A DNA stretch of 64,000 nt. Source: Dasypus novemcinctus (Eukaryota > Chordata > Mammalia > Cingulata > Dasypodidae). The first letter of the stretch is position 1. Each line of letters opens with the position of its first letter. The stretch is taken from assembly GCF_030445035.2 (NCBI RefSeq), contig NC_092216.1:13269405-13333404 (forward strand), given 5' to 3'. This document shows positions 22,950 through 35,723 of this stretch, one piece after another. Under the pieces are notes generated by a model. The model searched no databases. It was not told the origin of the DNA and saw only the letters and a list, made by a program, of their open reading frames with translations. A program made the translations under genes and the position numbers.

Positions 22950-23157
22950 TCCCAGGGCCGGGGATTGAACCCAGGACCTCATAGGTGAGAAGATGGCTCT
23001 CAAACTCTGAGTCATATAAGCTTCCCTTTGTTGTTGTTTTTTGTTTGTTTTACTTGTTTTTTCTTTTTTCAGGTGACACCAGAAATCAAAGGTGGGACCT
23101 CCTATATGGGATGTGGGAGTTCAACTGCTTGAGTCACATCTCCTGCCCTTATCCACT
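22950..23157 (-). mobile_element. Two DAS-type SINE copies in tandem
   Basis: Two antisense tRNA-like heads: 22951-23025 (GGGGATTGAACCCAGGACCT contains the inverted B box) and 23068-23157 (GGTGGGACCTCC... then TTCAACTGCTTGAGTCACAT, the inverted A box). Between them is a T- and GTT-rich tail. Confidence 0.75.
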
Positions 23158-23239
23158 TTTAAAATTGGTGGTTAGTTGTAGAGTCTTTCCCTTTTAAATT
23201 TACCAGTCAGTTGTAGCCCTAGAAACTATTTTGATTCTA

Positions 23240-23490
23240 TTCTTTTTGTTGTTGTTATTATAGAGCATTTATTACAATTGTTCGTAACATTTTTTTAATT
23301 GTAGTACTTTATGAAAAATAGTTACCTTTGTAAAAATTAATGAAATATTGTTAAAGTAGTTCTATTGTCCATTATTTACACTGGATTTATTTTTTCTTAT
23401 GTACATCCCTAATATTCTCATCTTCAATTAGTATCATACATTTGTTATTATTCATGAAAGAACATTTTAAATCATGTACTTTTTTCTTAT
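23240..23490 (-). mobile_element. Old L1 3' UTR fragment
   Basis: Antisense L1 3' UTR-like text (ATAGAGCATTTATTACAATT and following; TTTGTTATTATTCATGAAAG) resembling parts of 7.1-7.6 and 38.2-38.5 kb. Confidence 0.5.
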
Positions 23491-24955
23491 TTTCTTTTAA
23501 ATGTTACATTTAAAGAAACAGGAGGTCCTCATATACCTCCCACCCCACCACTCCACTCCTCCCACATCAACAACCTCTTCCATCATTGAGGCACATCCCT
23601 GTACCTGGCGAATGCATTCTGGAGCACTGCTGCACCACATAGACAGTGGTCCACATTGTAGTCCACCCAGTGAACCACAGCAGGACACAACATCCAGGAT
23701 CCATCCCTGCAGTACCATCCAGGACAACTCCAAATCCTGAAAATGCCCCCATACCATATCTCTTTTTCCATCTCCCTACCATTTGCAGCCACTGTGCAAA
23801 TCACATCATTATTACAATTTCTTCCCTTACTAACCACAATAGTTCTGCAGAAGAACACCAGTACATCCACTCTAATCCATACTCTATTCCTCCATCCTGT
23901 GGACCCTGGATTGGTTATGTCCAGTCCCCCTGTACATGAAGAGGGGACTTAGATCCACATGGATGATGGATGCAATTCTCCTGCTTGCATCTGTAGGCAC
24001 TCTTGGCTCCCTGGTGTGGTGGTTGACCATCTTCAACTCCCTGTCAGCTGGCCAGAGTTAGTCTAATAAACAGAGGGTAGGAGCTGAAAGACTACTTTGG
24101 CCCATGACCTAACCATCACATGGACTGTCCAGAGATTCAGGTCTCCTGAGTATAAACCAACCCAAAAGCCAACCACAGATCCAGTAAAAGTAACAGAAGA
24201 TGCATGTGTAGAAAGGTCATATCTGAGTCCAACTCCATCACATTCAGGAACACAAACTCCAAAGTAGGGCCAACTGACATAGCCCAGAACTCCAGAGCCA
24301 TCTGCTATGACCATAGAACCTGTGGTTCCCTGCAGCTCTCAGGAGAACCAGCACCTGGGTTTCCACCTACCTTGACTGTCTCTGGTAACCTGCAGAAGTG
24401 TGCATAAGCATCATCCCTCTGATGACCTCTGACTCTTTTTTGGAGACTGATAGCCATATAAACTCACTTGTCCTTTCCATTTCCCCCTTTTAATCAAGTC
24501 AAAAAGCAGTTTTTAACATCTGATATTACATGTAGGCTGAGATATTCTCCCAGTCTGATTTGACCCCTTTATTCAAGGTCTTTTTCTAGCTACATCAACA
24601 GCTGGTGCTTGGTAGTAATCCTTTGGTGCCAGGGAGTCTCATCCCTGGGAGTCATGTCCTATGCTGGGCAGAAGGCAATGCATCTACATGCTGAGTTTGC
24701 TTTAGAGAGTGGCCACATTTAAGCAATATGGAGACTCTCAGGAGGTAACTCTTAGGCATCCTGCAGCTCTAGGTCTAGTTCACGTTTCAGGCACACAGGC
24801 TCATATTCGGAGCCATCTGGATCAAGGGCTCATTGTTGGACCATCCATCTTTGTTGGTCTTTGCTATTGCACTTGCGGGATTTTTGCTATTCCACTGGGG
24901 AATGTGATAGAGCTTCCCTAACCAGTAACTCAGCACTCTCTCGGCTTTATAACAC
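23491..24955 (-). mobile_element. L1 insertion consisting only of 3' UTR
   Basis: Follows the 7930-9440 L1 3' UTR along its length on - (terminal block with C-runs, CCATGTGGATGAT-type block near 23950, GGTGCCAGGGAGTCTCATCC near 24627, ACATGCTGAGTTTG near 24687). It ends near 24955 without reaching ORF2, so it is a 5'-truncated copy. Confidence 0.8.
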
Positions 24956-26344
24956 TTTTTAGATTGATAGTACTTAAATAGCTTATATTTTTAGTTAAAA
25001 ATTTTTGATAGGAAAATATATTTAATACATGTTACAAATTGTTGAAAAGGTTGACAGATTTAAACTTTGTCTTAATGGATTTGGGTTTTTTTGTAACAAT
25101 ACTAATTAGGCCATTCAGTTCAGTGTAGAAAACATTAAATATAGAATTATTGGTCTATATATTATATAATAATGACTTCAAAAGCTAGGTTTCAAGCAAA
25201 ACTCTCAAATTTAATGTTCCCTAACCAATTTTGTTTTCCTTTGGATATCTGTCAGGGTACTTTCTAGCTGACACCCAAATGAATCTTTTGAACCAAATTT
25301 TCTCTTAATACCCACTTTTCCCCCTTTTATTAGCATGATTTTTACATGGGATGGAAAGAACCATATTCTTGATGTATGGTACTCTTCTTTTTAAACTTCA
25401 ACAAATACATTTTCCTAATCAGAAAGTGTCTTAATTGGTGTGTAAATTTTATTTCCAAAGTTTTTATAGGAGGAAAGGATAGAAATTATTTATGAAGTTG
25501 TGACAAAGTTAATTCTTTAGCTTTCCTAGATTACATTTTACTAAATTGTGCTTGACCTATTTACTTTCTCAAATACTGCAATTTACTCTTAGCCTAATAT
25601 CCACTCCTTTGAAATCACTATTTTAAAGAAAGAGCACTGGTATTCAGGAGGAACCAAAAATCTAGAACTAGTTCTGTTTAAATTTAGTGCTTATATTGTT
25701 AAGCTGTTAACTTCTCAGATTTGTCTTTTGTCTCTGAATTTGAAATGAGTTGAAATTGTTGATCTCTAAGGCACTCCAGTTCTAAACTTACTGTAATGCA
25801 TGTTGTGTTTTAGATTTCATCTGACTTGATTCTCCCTTAGTTGATGCTGAATATTTTCTTTGACCCTTATCTAAAATACAGTGTAATAGATAGATAAGAT
25901 GATATGTAATGTTTGTTTTTGGATATATAGGAGAACAGGAAAAGACATGATGGAAAACTTCTGTAGATTATTATAAAGGCAAATATGCATTTTAAAAAAT
26001 CATTCAAAATTCTGTGTTTTAGTGGAAAACTTTTATAAAGCCTCTTCCTTTTTTTAAAGAGAAAGTTTAATTAGTATGAATTTTGTTGTATGGAATTATG
26101 AAATTTTATATTTGTTTGATATTACTTATAATATTTGGTGGATATGTGAAAAAAAATTCAAATCAATAAATGGTTTTGAAAATATACCAAGATACTCTTT
26201 AGTGGAAAAAGCTTTTGACTATTGAGAGGGCTAATAACTTTTATTAGAATAATAAAGATTAACTTTTTGGCTGCATTGTGAGATCATAGTTCCAATATAG
26301 ACGTGTTTTTTTGCTCATTTTTCCTTTGGCACAAATATATCATA
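24956..26344. other. Single-copy-looking DNA upstream of the TAB3 relic
   Basis: AT-rich, no repeats that I can name. If the TAB3 copy is complete upstream, this would be intron; I searched for the first coding exon (CUE domain start) and did not see it. Confidence 0.45.
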
Positions 26345-26750
26345 AAGGTGCTTTATTAGGGTTTTCTAGGAAAATGGAACCAAGAAGAGATACCTGGTAA
26401 TAGTATGAAATTTTATAAAATTATCTCATTCCACCATGGGTTGCAAAGGTCCAAATTCTGTAGGGCGGGACACAAACCAGGGACTGGGATGAAAGGCCAT
26501 GATGAATTCCCAGGGCGCACTGTCTGAAATAGAGATGGGAATTCTCCAAATGCTGAAATAACTTTCCTGTTTAAGACCTTCAGGTGATCGGCGAATGGCA
26601 ATCCCCTCAGTTGATTGTAGATATAATCAGCCATCTAGGCCATCAATTCACTGATGTCCTTATTTTACAGTTAGCCCAGTGCTTGCTTGACCAAACCACT
26701 GTGCACCATTACCTGCCCAAGTTGACACATTAGCCTAACCATCATAAGTG
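26345..26750 (-). mobile_element. MLT2/ERVL-like LTR (solo)
   Basis: It starts with a TTAGGGTTTTCTAGGAAAAT block on + and ends with AAGTTGACACATTAGCCTAA and CCATCATAAG, the reverse of the classic MLT2 beginning (TGTGATGGTTAA...GTCAACTTG) as I remember it. The family name is from memory; the LTR length of ~400 bp fits. Confidence 0.55.
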
Positions 26751-27219
26751 TAGACAGTTAAAATTATGTTTGGGTAAATGTATTTTAAAAAGTATATGTT
26801 GCTTTAGAATATTGATTGTTCTGACTTGTAGGAGTTTCATTTTAATGCTTTGCTCTTTTGTGATTTCAGCATCTTTGGGAAACTTAATGGTAATTTCCAC
26901 GTTTGCCAGTTTTAAATATTAGGGATGTATGTTACTTACAAAGATTAGTACAATTAATCATTGAGATTCAGCAAGTCTACATAGTCTTACATTTGGAGTG
27001 AGAAAACTTGGGATTGAGAAACCATGTCCATGTGCCTATTTTTATATTTCTGTTGTAGCATCAAAGTACTAGAAATGTGAGCTAAGTGTTTGAAAATACT
27101 ATGAATCCATTTGGACCTCCTTTTTTCGTATTAAGGTCTGTAAAGCTTAATATACATTTACTGTGTGACAACTTAATCTGAATAACTCTCACACAAGGCA
27201 TTTTGTCAATGTTCTACAG

Positions 27220-28621
27220 ATTTTGTCTTCGGAATAATAACAATCTTGATGACTTTTGCCAAGCCCTTTCCCAGGAGTAGCAAATGCCTGTATATAGAGT
27301 ACTGTAGCCCAGATGACTCAGGAGATGGGGCTTAACTTAGTGGTAGTCAGTCATTTGTACATAGCTCAAGTGAAGGATATATTAATGCATAGCCTTCTGC
27401 AGGTAAGCAACTGATATGTTTAGTTTAGGAACTATCCTCCTCCCCAACTATTTTGGCTGCTAGTCTCAAAGTCAATCATTTTTTTTTAAAACGAACGAAT
27501 AGGACAAATTGCAGCTGCTTCTCTTCCACAGCCACCTCAACAGCCATCTTCCATGCAAACAAGAATGAGTCCTTCTGCTATGAAAGTGTCTTTACCACCA
27601 CTGGCAACAATTCCTGCATATATGCATATACCTAGTGTGGAGTACATCCAATTACTGTTACAGTATCCCCAAACCACCCATCTGTGCAGACTGGTAGAAG
27701 GGATTTACAAATCCTTCCACAAATTCCAAACAATATGCATATGTCTCCTGGTTCTGTTGATATTAGACAGATATCCCAGAGCTCCTTAGAAAGACAGACT
27801 TCTCAGAGTATGATATGGTGGCCTTCGACACAGGGCCCAGTTCATAATTGTGGTCAGTATCTTTTACCTTTTTATCAATATCAACAGAACTACCAATCTC
27901 CTCAGTACTCTCCCAAACAACACCAGAATCCTCCATCTCCTTATCAGTCACCACCTCCTTCTCAGTGTCCTCATCCTTCATCTCTCCACAGCATCTGGTG
28001 CAACCTTCCCAGTTGGACCACCCAAGTTCCCATGTTTTTATGCCAACTGGTCCTTCAATTAATCTATCCCATCCATATCAACAAGGACTGCCTAGCTATC
28101 AGAAACAGAGAAATCAACCAGTAGCCTATCTCCCATACCCAGCATCTAGCTTATCAAAACAAGTCCATCAAGAAGATAGAAATCACAATTGAGCCCTCTC
28201 AGAGAACTGGGAGAGCAATTACTAGGATAACCCATCAGTTATCAACCATTTTCACGAAATCAGCTCCCATGGTATACAGCTATCATAGCACTTTCAGGTT
28301 CTCTTTCAAGAGGAGTATCTAGTCAACCAAAACCTCCTTTTAGTGTTAATCCTTTATACACTATGTATGCAAAGCCAACTGGACCTCCATCTGTTCCGTC
28401 ACCATCTCCTTGGGTAAAACCAGGGTCAACTACAGTTTTTAAAATTACTGTAGGCCAAACCATGACTTAAAATCTCTTAAATTTTGTGGGTCAAGAAGAG
28501 CATTCTGCAGTACCAGAACCTATTCAACCTGTTTCAATAACACCAGGCTCTGGGGAAGAAAAGGGAAATGATAAATATCAGAGTTCTAGTGCTGGCTCTA
28601 ATGACTATCCCTATACACAAG
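27220..28621 (+). pseudogene. TAB3: TAB3 relic, large central exon
   Basis: A likely acceptor TTCTACAG ends at 27219. The reading begins with NNNNLDDFCQALSQE, the end of the CUE ubiquitin-binding domain, and later reads HSSSEGYIN and GKQLICLV. Further on: QQPSSMQTRMSPSAM, YMHIP, LQILPQIPNNMHMSPGS, NYQSPQYSPKQ, SPPPSQCP, HPYQQGLPSYQKQ, then IEITIEPSQRTGRAI, QPKPPFSVNPLY and VFKITVGQ. In-frame stops lie at 27333, 27390 and 27426, and another near 28468 in the segment after VFKITVGQ. Frameshifts lie near the T-run at 27478, near 27980, near 28160 and near 28310. The exon ends at 28621 before GTAAAA. In the living gene this region is the proline- and glutamine-rich linker. Confidence 0.88.
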
Positions 28622-29275
28622 GTAAAATTTAGCTGTTTTATGAAACTTAACCTTTGTTTTGAAGTGGCAATCTCCTATTCAAAATAAAGTAATTTAAATT
28701 AACTATTTAATTTGTTTTCCATGTTCAGATTATTAAAAACTGGGTAATAGTGTTGCATTAAAAATAAAGTTAATGCTTCCATGTCTTCCTCAGATTCATC
28801 TATAGTTACCTACATTTTACTTTTGAAAATGTCAAGAAGAATCCAAAAATACTTTTTTAGGAAAAATGAGGAAAAAATAAACAAATATATATTTTCAAAA
28901 GTATGAACTACAAAGGAAAAAGTAGATATTTAGAGGGGAGATTTAATATACTTTGAAATGAAAGAATTTGGGTCTTTTTGAGTATGGTATTTATAAATCA
29001 TTTATATTTAAAAGGAGTAGAATTAATGATGAAGAACATTGTTAGATTAGTTAATAGTAGGCCTAACCAAATATACAGAAGTTTATTTTTGAAATGTCTG
29101 TTCAGATTCTTAAAAGATATCTGATAATTTGTTTCAAAATTTAAGGAGAACTTACTATTTTAATTCAATTATGGCTGATATTGAGCCTATTTATAATACA
29201 TGTAGATATAGCTAAAGAGAATCTTGGAAATTTAGGTTTGTCAGAACAAGATGGATGTATGTGTGATATAAAATT

Positions 29276-29360
29276 TTTTTTTGAGGTACTGGAAATAGAA
29301 CCTGGGATATCATAGGTAGGAAGCTGGTGCTCAACCACTGAGACACATCAGAATCCCTGA
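29276..29360 (-). mobile_element. DAS-type SINE
   Basis: Antisense tRNA-like head: GAAATAGAACCTGGGATATC (inverted B box) followed by GGTGCTCAACCACTGAGAC (inverted A box). Confidence 0.7.
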
Positions 29361-29409
29361 GTTGTGTTTTCATTTGCTTTGCTTATTGTTTGTTTTGTTT
29401 TGTTTTCTC

Positions 29410-29585
29410 TATTTTTATTTAAATGTTACATTAAAAAAATATGAGGTCTCCATATTTGGTCATCATGGGACATTCATTGCATTTGGTGAATACATTTTGG
29501 AACACTGCTGCAGCACATGGATAATGGTTTGCATTGTAGTTTACACTCTCCCCCAGTCCACCGAGTTCATGGCAGATTCTATGGT
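29410..29585 (-). mobile_element. L1 3' end, short
   Basis: Starts with the AAATGTTACATTAAAAAAAT terminus on + and the ATGAGGTCTCCATAT block, then follows the same order as 60260-60450 (CATTCATTG, TTGGTGAATACATTTTGGAA, GCATTGTAGTTTACACTCTC). Confidence 0.75.
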
Positions 29586-29599
29586 CATTGTTCATTTTT

Positions 29600-29687
29600 G
29601 TTTCCTCAGGAGGCACCAGAACCTGAACCTGGGACCTCCCGTGTGAAAGCCAGAGGCTCAACTGCTTGAGCCACATTTGCTCCCATG
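29600..29687 (-). mobile_element. DAS-type SINE head
   Basis: AGGAGGCACCAGAACCTGAA, then CTGGGACCTCCCGTGTGAAA and CTCAACTGCTTGAGCCACAT, the reverse of a DAS head with B and A boxes. Confidence 0.8.
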
Positions 29688-29886
29688 ATACCATTTTGGT
29701 AGCAGTTATTAGAGCTATATGAAAGCAGAAGGAGAAGCAGAGTAGCATTAGAAAGTCATGGGAGTGAATACCAAGTAAAGGGACAGCGGATATATGAGTA
29801 TTTTAAACGTTAATATTATACATAGAAATTTCCAGGTTACTTGTTTATTGCAATTCTTTGAAATCACGTTAGGTGTAATACTAGAG

Positions 29887-30047
29887 CTTTACTGTTACAT
29901 TAACAAGCAAGAATGGAGAGGTTAACACAGCAACTGAAACTTGAGAAAAATGAACTAGAATTGTTGAAGGCAAAAGTTAGTGGTATGGAGCATGGCCTGC
30001 TGCAGAGAAGGCTCAGAAGTGTCATCTGTAACAATGCAATCCCAAAG
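29887..30047 (+). pseudogene. TAB3: TAB3 relic, coiled-coil exon
   Basis: 161 bases between AG (29885-29886) and a strong donor GTAAGT (30048). Joined to the preceding exon's last G, the first codon reads Ala, then LLLH, a stop codon, and QARMERLTQQLKLEKNELEL, KAKVSGMEHGL and QRRLRSVICNNAIPK. This is the coiled-coil segment that binds TAK1 in TAB2/TAB3. The in-frame TAA at 29899-29901 replaces a glutamine codon. The heptad pattern is otherwise well kept. Confidence 0.88.
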
Positions 30048-30569
30048 GTAAGTGACTTTTGGGATATGTTGAGGGGAATGTCGGTGAAATGAGCTGTCTG
30101 GCCCTGTACGTATGTTCCTGACATAGTGCTTGAAACAATGACTTTAAGGGGCTTTTACCTTTATGAGCGCTTGTCAAAATAAATTGCTTTATTTTCACTT
30201 GTGTGAATTCTAGAGACTCATCAGTTTTTTCAGATACTGACTATAATCAAGGTATAGCATTCCACTTACTATAAATTGCTTGCAATCTAAACAGAAATGA
30301 AAACTGAACCTGGGCCTAATAGTTTGCTATTCTCTTTAAATTCATTCTAAGTACATTTTGTATATTTAGTCAAACATTTATAACTTATTCTTCTAAGTCT
30401 TAATGCAGATCAGTTAGAAATAGACTAGTGTGAATTTGGAAAAGTATTAACCATAGACACGTTCTAAGACTGGTCAGTTTCCTTAATTGTTGAGTAACTA
30501 TAGAAACTAGATTATAGTGTTGGAAAGTAGGGATATTAAGGGGAATTAATCTGATGAAAAAATGAGGAT

Positions 30570-33500
30570 GAAATGTGTTTTTTCTTTAGATTTTATTGTA
30601 TACCTTTATATATATAAGATAAAATTTGTGTTTTAACCATTTTAAAGTATGTCATTCATTAGTATTAGTTATCTTTACAATGTTGTGCTGCCATCACCAC
30701 CAAAATTTTTTATCACCCCAACAGCAACTCTACCCAATTAGCATTGATCTCCCTTCTTTAAGGTCTTGGCATCCTCAGCTTTACTTTCTGTCTCTGAATT
30801 TGCTTGTTCCTGTAATTTCATATATGTGGAATCATACAGTATTTAGCCTTTTCTGTCTGATTTCATTTAGCATAATGTTTTTGAGAATCATCCATATTGT
30901 AGCATGTATCAGAATGTCATTCTTTTTATGGCTAAGTACTATACCACTCATTTTGTTATATCTAGTCATATGTTGATAGATGTTTGGGTTGTTCCTACTT
31001 TGTGGCTATTGTAAATTTTACTGCTCTGAATGATGATAGACAGGTAACTTTCAGTCATTGCTTTCACTTCCTTTGTGTATCTGCCTAGGTATGGTATTGG
31101 TGGATCATAAGTAAAATCTATGTTAAACTTAGAGGAATAACCAAACTGTTTTCCATAGCTGTGCTATTTTACATCTACTGTTGGAACCTCCAATGCTTGA
31201 GGGTTCCAGTTCCTTCACATCCTGTCCAAAACTTTTTAATTAAAAAATAATAATATCCTTAGTTAAAAAGTAGGCATTTCATTTTGATTGTTTTTTGAAT
31301 GACTAATGATGTTGAGCATCCTTTCATCTGCCTATTGGCTATTTGTATGTATTTTTAGGAGAAATGTCTGTTCAAATCCTTTGTCCATTTTTTTTACCAG
31401 GTTATCTTTCTGTTGTTGAGATTGAGGGAGTTCTTTATATATTCTGCATATTAAAACCTTATCAGATTTCTGATTTCCACATATTTTCTTTTATGTAGGT
31501 TGTACTTTCACCTTCTTGATAGTGTCCTTTAATGCATAAAAATTTATAATTTTAAGTTCAGTTTACTGTTTTAAAAATTATTGATGTGCTTGGTTTCATA
31601 TCATCCAAGATCATTAAGATTATTCCCCCAGGATTTCTCCTATAAGTTTATAGGTTTAACTCTTTTATTTGTACCATTGGCAACAATTTTTATTTTAACT
31701 TTGTTGTAAGTTTTGAGTTTAGAAAATGTGAGACCTCCAACTTTGTTCTTTATCAAGATAATTTCGAGTATCTGGGACCCTTGCAATTCCATATGAATTT
31801 GAGGACTGGCTTACCCATTTCTGTAAAAAAAGGGTGCAGGGATTTTGATAGGGCTTAAATTGAATCTGTAGAGTGTCTACGTAAAATATCATTTTACCAA
31901 TATTAACTTTTCTAATTCATGAACCCAGGATGCCTTGCCATTTATTTAGGTCACCTTTAAAGTCTTCAATTTTGGTTTCCTTTAATTTTGTATTTTTCAG
32001 TGCACAGATATTTTACCTCCTTGATTAAATTTATCCCTAGATTTTTTTAAGCTTATTTTTTTTATTTATTTCTCACCCCAGTCCCCCTCGTTATTTGCAC
32101 TTGCTGTCTGTTCTCTGTGTCTATTGGATTTCTTGGGTGTCACTGGACACTGAGCCTGGGACCTCCATGTGGTAAGTGGACACCCAATAGCTTGAGGCAT
32201 ATCTGCATCCCACCTAGTTATTTTATTTTTTTAGAGGCAATTGGTATGTGGAATTGTTTCTTAATTTCCATTACAAATTGTTAATTGCTGGTATATAGAA
32301 ACACAAATGATTTTTTACCTTGCAACTTTTCTGATTTCATTATTTAGTGCTAGTAGCTTTCTGGAAGACTCTTTAGAAATTTTTGATGTGCAAGATCATG
32401 TCATCTGCAAATAAAGAAAATGTTACCTCTTACTTTCAAATTAGGATTTTTTGTTGTTGTTTTTTTGTTGTCTAATTGTTCTGGCTAGAACTTCCAGTAT
32501 AATATTGAATAATAGTGTTGAAAGCAAGCATATTTTTCTTGTTCCTGATCTTAAGGGAAAAACTTTTAGTTTTCACCTTTGTGTAGGAAATGAACTGTGA
32601 AATTTTTATAAATGCTATTTATCACATTGAGAAAATTCTCTTCTATTTCAGGTTTTCTAAGTTTTTTGTTGTTGTTTTTTATATTTTTTCAATCATGAAA
32701 GGATGCAGAATTTTACCAAGTACCTCTTGTTGACTGAAAGGTCCTGTTTTCTTATATTCTGTGATGTGGTATATTACCTTACTTTCTTTTGTTGAAGTAC
32801 CTTTGCATTCTTTGGATAAATCCCACTTAGTCATGGTATATAATCCTTTTAATATGCTGTTGGATTATGTTTCTACTATTTTTTTGAGGATTTTTCCATC
32901 TGTATCTCTAAGGATTAGGATATTTAATTTTCTTTCCCATAGTGTCTTTATTTGGTTCTAGTAGACCTATGAGTAGGTCTCATAGAGTGACCTAAGAAGT
33001 TTTCTTTCCTCTTCATTCTTGGGGAGAGTGAAAAGGATTGTATTAATTCTTTTTAAAATGTTTGGTGTAATTACTCAGTGGAACTACCCAGTTTTGCACT
33101 TTTCTTTGTTGGGAGGTTTTGACAACTGAATCAATCTCTTTATTTTCTGTTAGTATGCTCAACTTTTTCTATTTCTTCTTGAATTAGTTTAGGTTATCTA
33201 TATGATGATAGATATTTGTCCATACAATTATTCATAGCATTCTATTATAATCTTTTAATTTCTGTCAGGTTGGTAGTAATGTCCTTCCTTTCTTATCTGG
33301 GTTTTAATTATGTGTGCTTTCTCTCCTTTTTTGTCAGTCTAGCTGAAAGTTTGTTACTTTGGCTGGTCTATTCAAAGAACCAACTTGATTCTGTGTGTTT
33401 CTATTCTATTTTTCTTTGATCTCTGCTCTACTTGTTATTTCTATTCTTCTGCAAATTTTGGGTGTTGTTTGCTTTTTCTTTGGGTTCAATTTCTCCAAGA

Positions 33501-34215
33501 TATGAAATTAGGAAACTGATCTGACATCTTTTTAATATAGATGTTTACATCTATCACGCTCCTCTAAAAACACTGCCTTTGCTACCTTTCTTAAATTTTG
33601 GTACATTGTGGTTTTATTTTTTTTATTTTTTTGTCTCTAATAATTGTCTGAGTTCCCTTCCCATTTCTTTTTTGACTCATTGTATTTTTAAGAGTGTGTT
33701 GTTAATATCCACATATTTGAATTTTCCAGTTTTCCTTCTGTTATTGATTCTAACTTCATTTCATTATAGTCAGAGAGATACTTCATATGATTTTAATGTT
33801 CCTCAATTTAATTAAGACTTGATTTTGGGTACCTAAAGAATAATTCATGTGTATTTGAAGGGAATGTACATTCCACTGTTGTTAGAAGATGTCATTGAAA
33901 GTGATGAATTGAAATCTCCAGCTATTATTATACAACTGTCTATTTTTTCTTTAAATTCTGTCATTATCTTCACATGTTTTGTCCCTCTGTTGCCAGGAGT
34001 ATGTTATGATTATATCTTCTGAATGAATTGACCTTATTGAAATATATGTCCTTCTTTATCTTATTTAACAACTTTTGAATATAGATCTATTTTGTCTGAT
34101 AGTGGTAAAGCTACCTCAGCTCTCTTTCGGTTACTATTGAATGGGATATTTTTTGCATTCATTCACTCTCAACCAAATTGTGTCTTTGGAGCTGAATTTC
34201 TTCTATGTCTGTATG
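30570..34215 (-). mobile_element. Old L1: 3' UTR, ORF2 to endonuclease
   Basis: Antisense L1 3' UTR at 30570-30820, then ORF2 read on -: a C-terminal region at 30840-31200, RT at 31380-33000, linker and endonuclease at 33000-34215 (TAATTCATGTGTATTTGAAG near 33841, the reverse of the catalytic-histidine region). Heavily mutated, antisense to TAB3. It carries a SINE at 32050-32216. Confidence 0.75.
32050..32216 (-). mobile_element. DAS-type SINE inside old L1
   Basis: TTTTTTATTTATTTCTCACC tail, the TTGCACTTGCTGTCTGTTCT block, TGAGCCTGGGACCTCCATGT and an inverted A box region (AATAGCTTGAGGCATATCTG) at the end. Most of a DAS SINE on -. Confidence 0.75.
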
Positions 34216-35565
34216 ATTTGGTAATTCTTTTTATCACTGAAAAAATATTCCATTGTATGAATATACCACAGTTTGTTTATTCATCTATTAAAAGCCATCT
34301 TGGTTGCTTCTAATTTTTGGCAGTTAGTTTGCTAGGCACTGAAATGCATGTACGATAGGGTGGATTGGCATTTAACAATGGTAACTCATTCATTTAAAAG
34401 CTTTTAGTTTTAAGGCTGAAAGAATGTCTAAATTAAGTCACCATCAAGCATCACCATATCTCCAAAGAGCAACTGCTGATGATCCTGTGTTCCTCTATTG
34501 TATGGCAAGGCACATGCTAGCATTTGCTGCTCTCTTCCTAGTCTTCCAGATTTTATTGCTTCCAGCTCCTTGTTTCCATGACTTTCACTTTGTTTGACTG
34601 GATTTCATTCTCTCCTAAAGGACTCCAGTGAGAGGACCAAGACCCACTCTGAATGAGGTAGGTCACATCTAAAGAGCCTGTTCACTAAAAGATCCTACTT
34701 ACATTGAGTTCACACTCACAGGAATGATTAACTTTAAGAACCTACCTTTCTGGAGTGCATACAGGTGCAAACCATCACAATGGCCATAGCATGTATGTAT
34801 AGGTTTTTAAATTTATATAACTTTTTCTCTCATATGAGCAATTAATTAGGGGTAGTACATCTGCAAGTTCTTATGTTTAGCTTTGTAAGAAACTGCCCAG
34901 TTGTCTTCCAAAATGGCACAATCATTTCACACCAGCAATAAATAAGAATTCTGTTGCTCCACATTCTCATCAGCAATAGACATTGTCAGTGTTTAGGACT
35001 TTGGCCATTTAATGGATCTATCATGATACTTTGTTGCTATTTTAATTTTCAATTCTTTAAGTACTTAACGATGTTAAACATCTTTTCATACACTTATTTG
35101 ACATCTGTATGTCTTCCTTACTGAAATGTCTGTTCAGAAATCTTACCATTTTATGATTTGGTTATTTGTTTTCTTGTTGAATTTTAAAAATCTTCATATA
35201 TTTTGGATAAAAGTCTTTAACATATATGTGCTTTACAAGTATTTGTCAAATACAGTTTCTCTTCTAATTCTCTTTCGTCTTCCACAGAACAAAAAATTTT
35301 CATTTTGATGAAGACCAACTATGAATTTTATCTTTGTTGGAGCATGTTTCTGGAGTTGTATCCAAAAGGTCATTGCAAACTGCAGGTTGCCTAGATCTTC
35401 TCTTTGGTATCTTCTAGAATTTTATAGTTTTTTGTTTTATCTTGAAATTTGTGGTCCATTTTGAGCTAATGATTATGAAAATTGTAAAGTCTATCTTTTA
35501 TTTGAGATGTTTTGACTGCATTAAAGTGATTAATTATGTATTTAGATTAATATCTATTATAATTG
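34216..35565 (-). mobile_element. Second old L1 ORF2 C-terminal copy, interrupted
   Basis: Antisense ORF2 end starts again at 34235 (AAAATATTCCATTGTATGAA), so this is a separate copy or a rearranged piece. It is interrupted at about 34326-34785 by another repeat, then continues (AAACTGCCCAGTTGTCTTCC at 34890; TTTCTGGAGTTGTATCC at 35347). Confidence 0.65.
34326..34785. repeat. Unnamed ~460-bp interspersed repeat
   Basis: It splits an L1 and so is an insertion. Visible blocks are AAAGCTTTTAGTTTTAAGGC, AATTAAGTCACCATCAAGCA, AAGGACTCCAGTGAGAGG, AAGATCCTACTTACATTGAG and CACACTCACAGGAATGATTA, ending near AACCATCACAATGG. I believe this is a dispersed family but cannot name it; there is no coding region or tRNA-like head. 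Confidence 0.5.
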
Positions 35566-35591
35566 TAACTACTTTGTAATCTTGGAGAAAG

Positions 35592-35723
35592 CTCTTCTCT
35601 TCTCTTCTCTTCTCTTCTCTTCTCTTCTCTTCTCTTCTCTTCTCTTCTCTTCTCTTCTCTTCTCTTCTCTTCTCTTCTCTTCTCTTCTCTTCTCTTCTCT
35701 TCTCTTCTCTTCTCTTCTCTTCT
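35592..35723. repeat. (TCTTC)n microsatellite, about 26 units
   Basis: Near-perfect pentanucleotide array of ~132 bp (GAAGA on the other strand). It sits exactly where the A-rich tail of a minus-strand SINE (35724-35803) is expected. Confidence 0.97.

Larger units (their letters stand above)
28622..29886 (+). other. TAB3 relic intron with SINE and L1 insertions
   Basis: Begins GTAAAA and ends AG at 29885-29886. 28622-29275 is single-copy-looking AT-rich DNA; then a SINE, an L1 3' end and a second SINE, listed separately. Confidence 0.7.

Noticed and set aside
27763..27981. Open frame antisense to the large TAB3 exon
   Set aside because: Shadow of the proline- and glutamine-rich coding strand.
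27220..28621. TAB3 as a processed retrocopy
   Set aside because: Introns and splice sites are present between exons, and there is no poly-A tail after the last exon.
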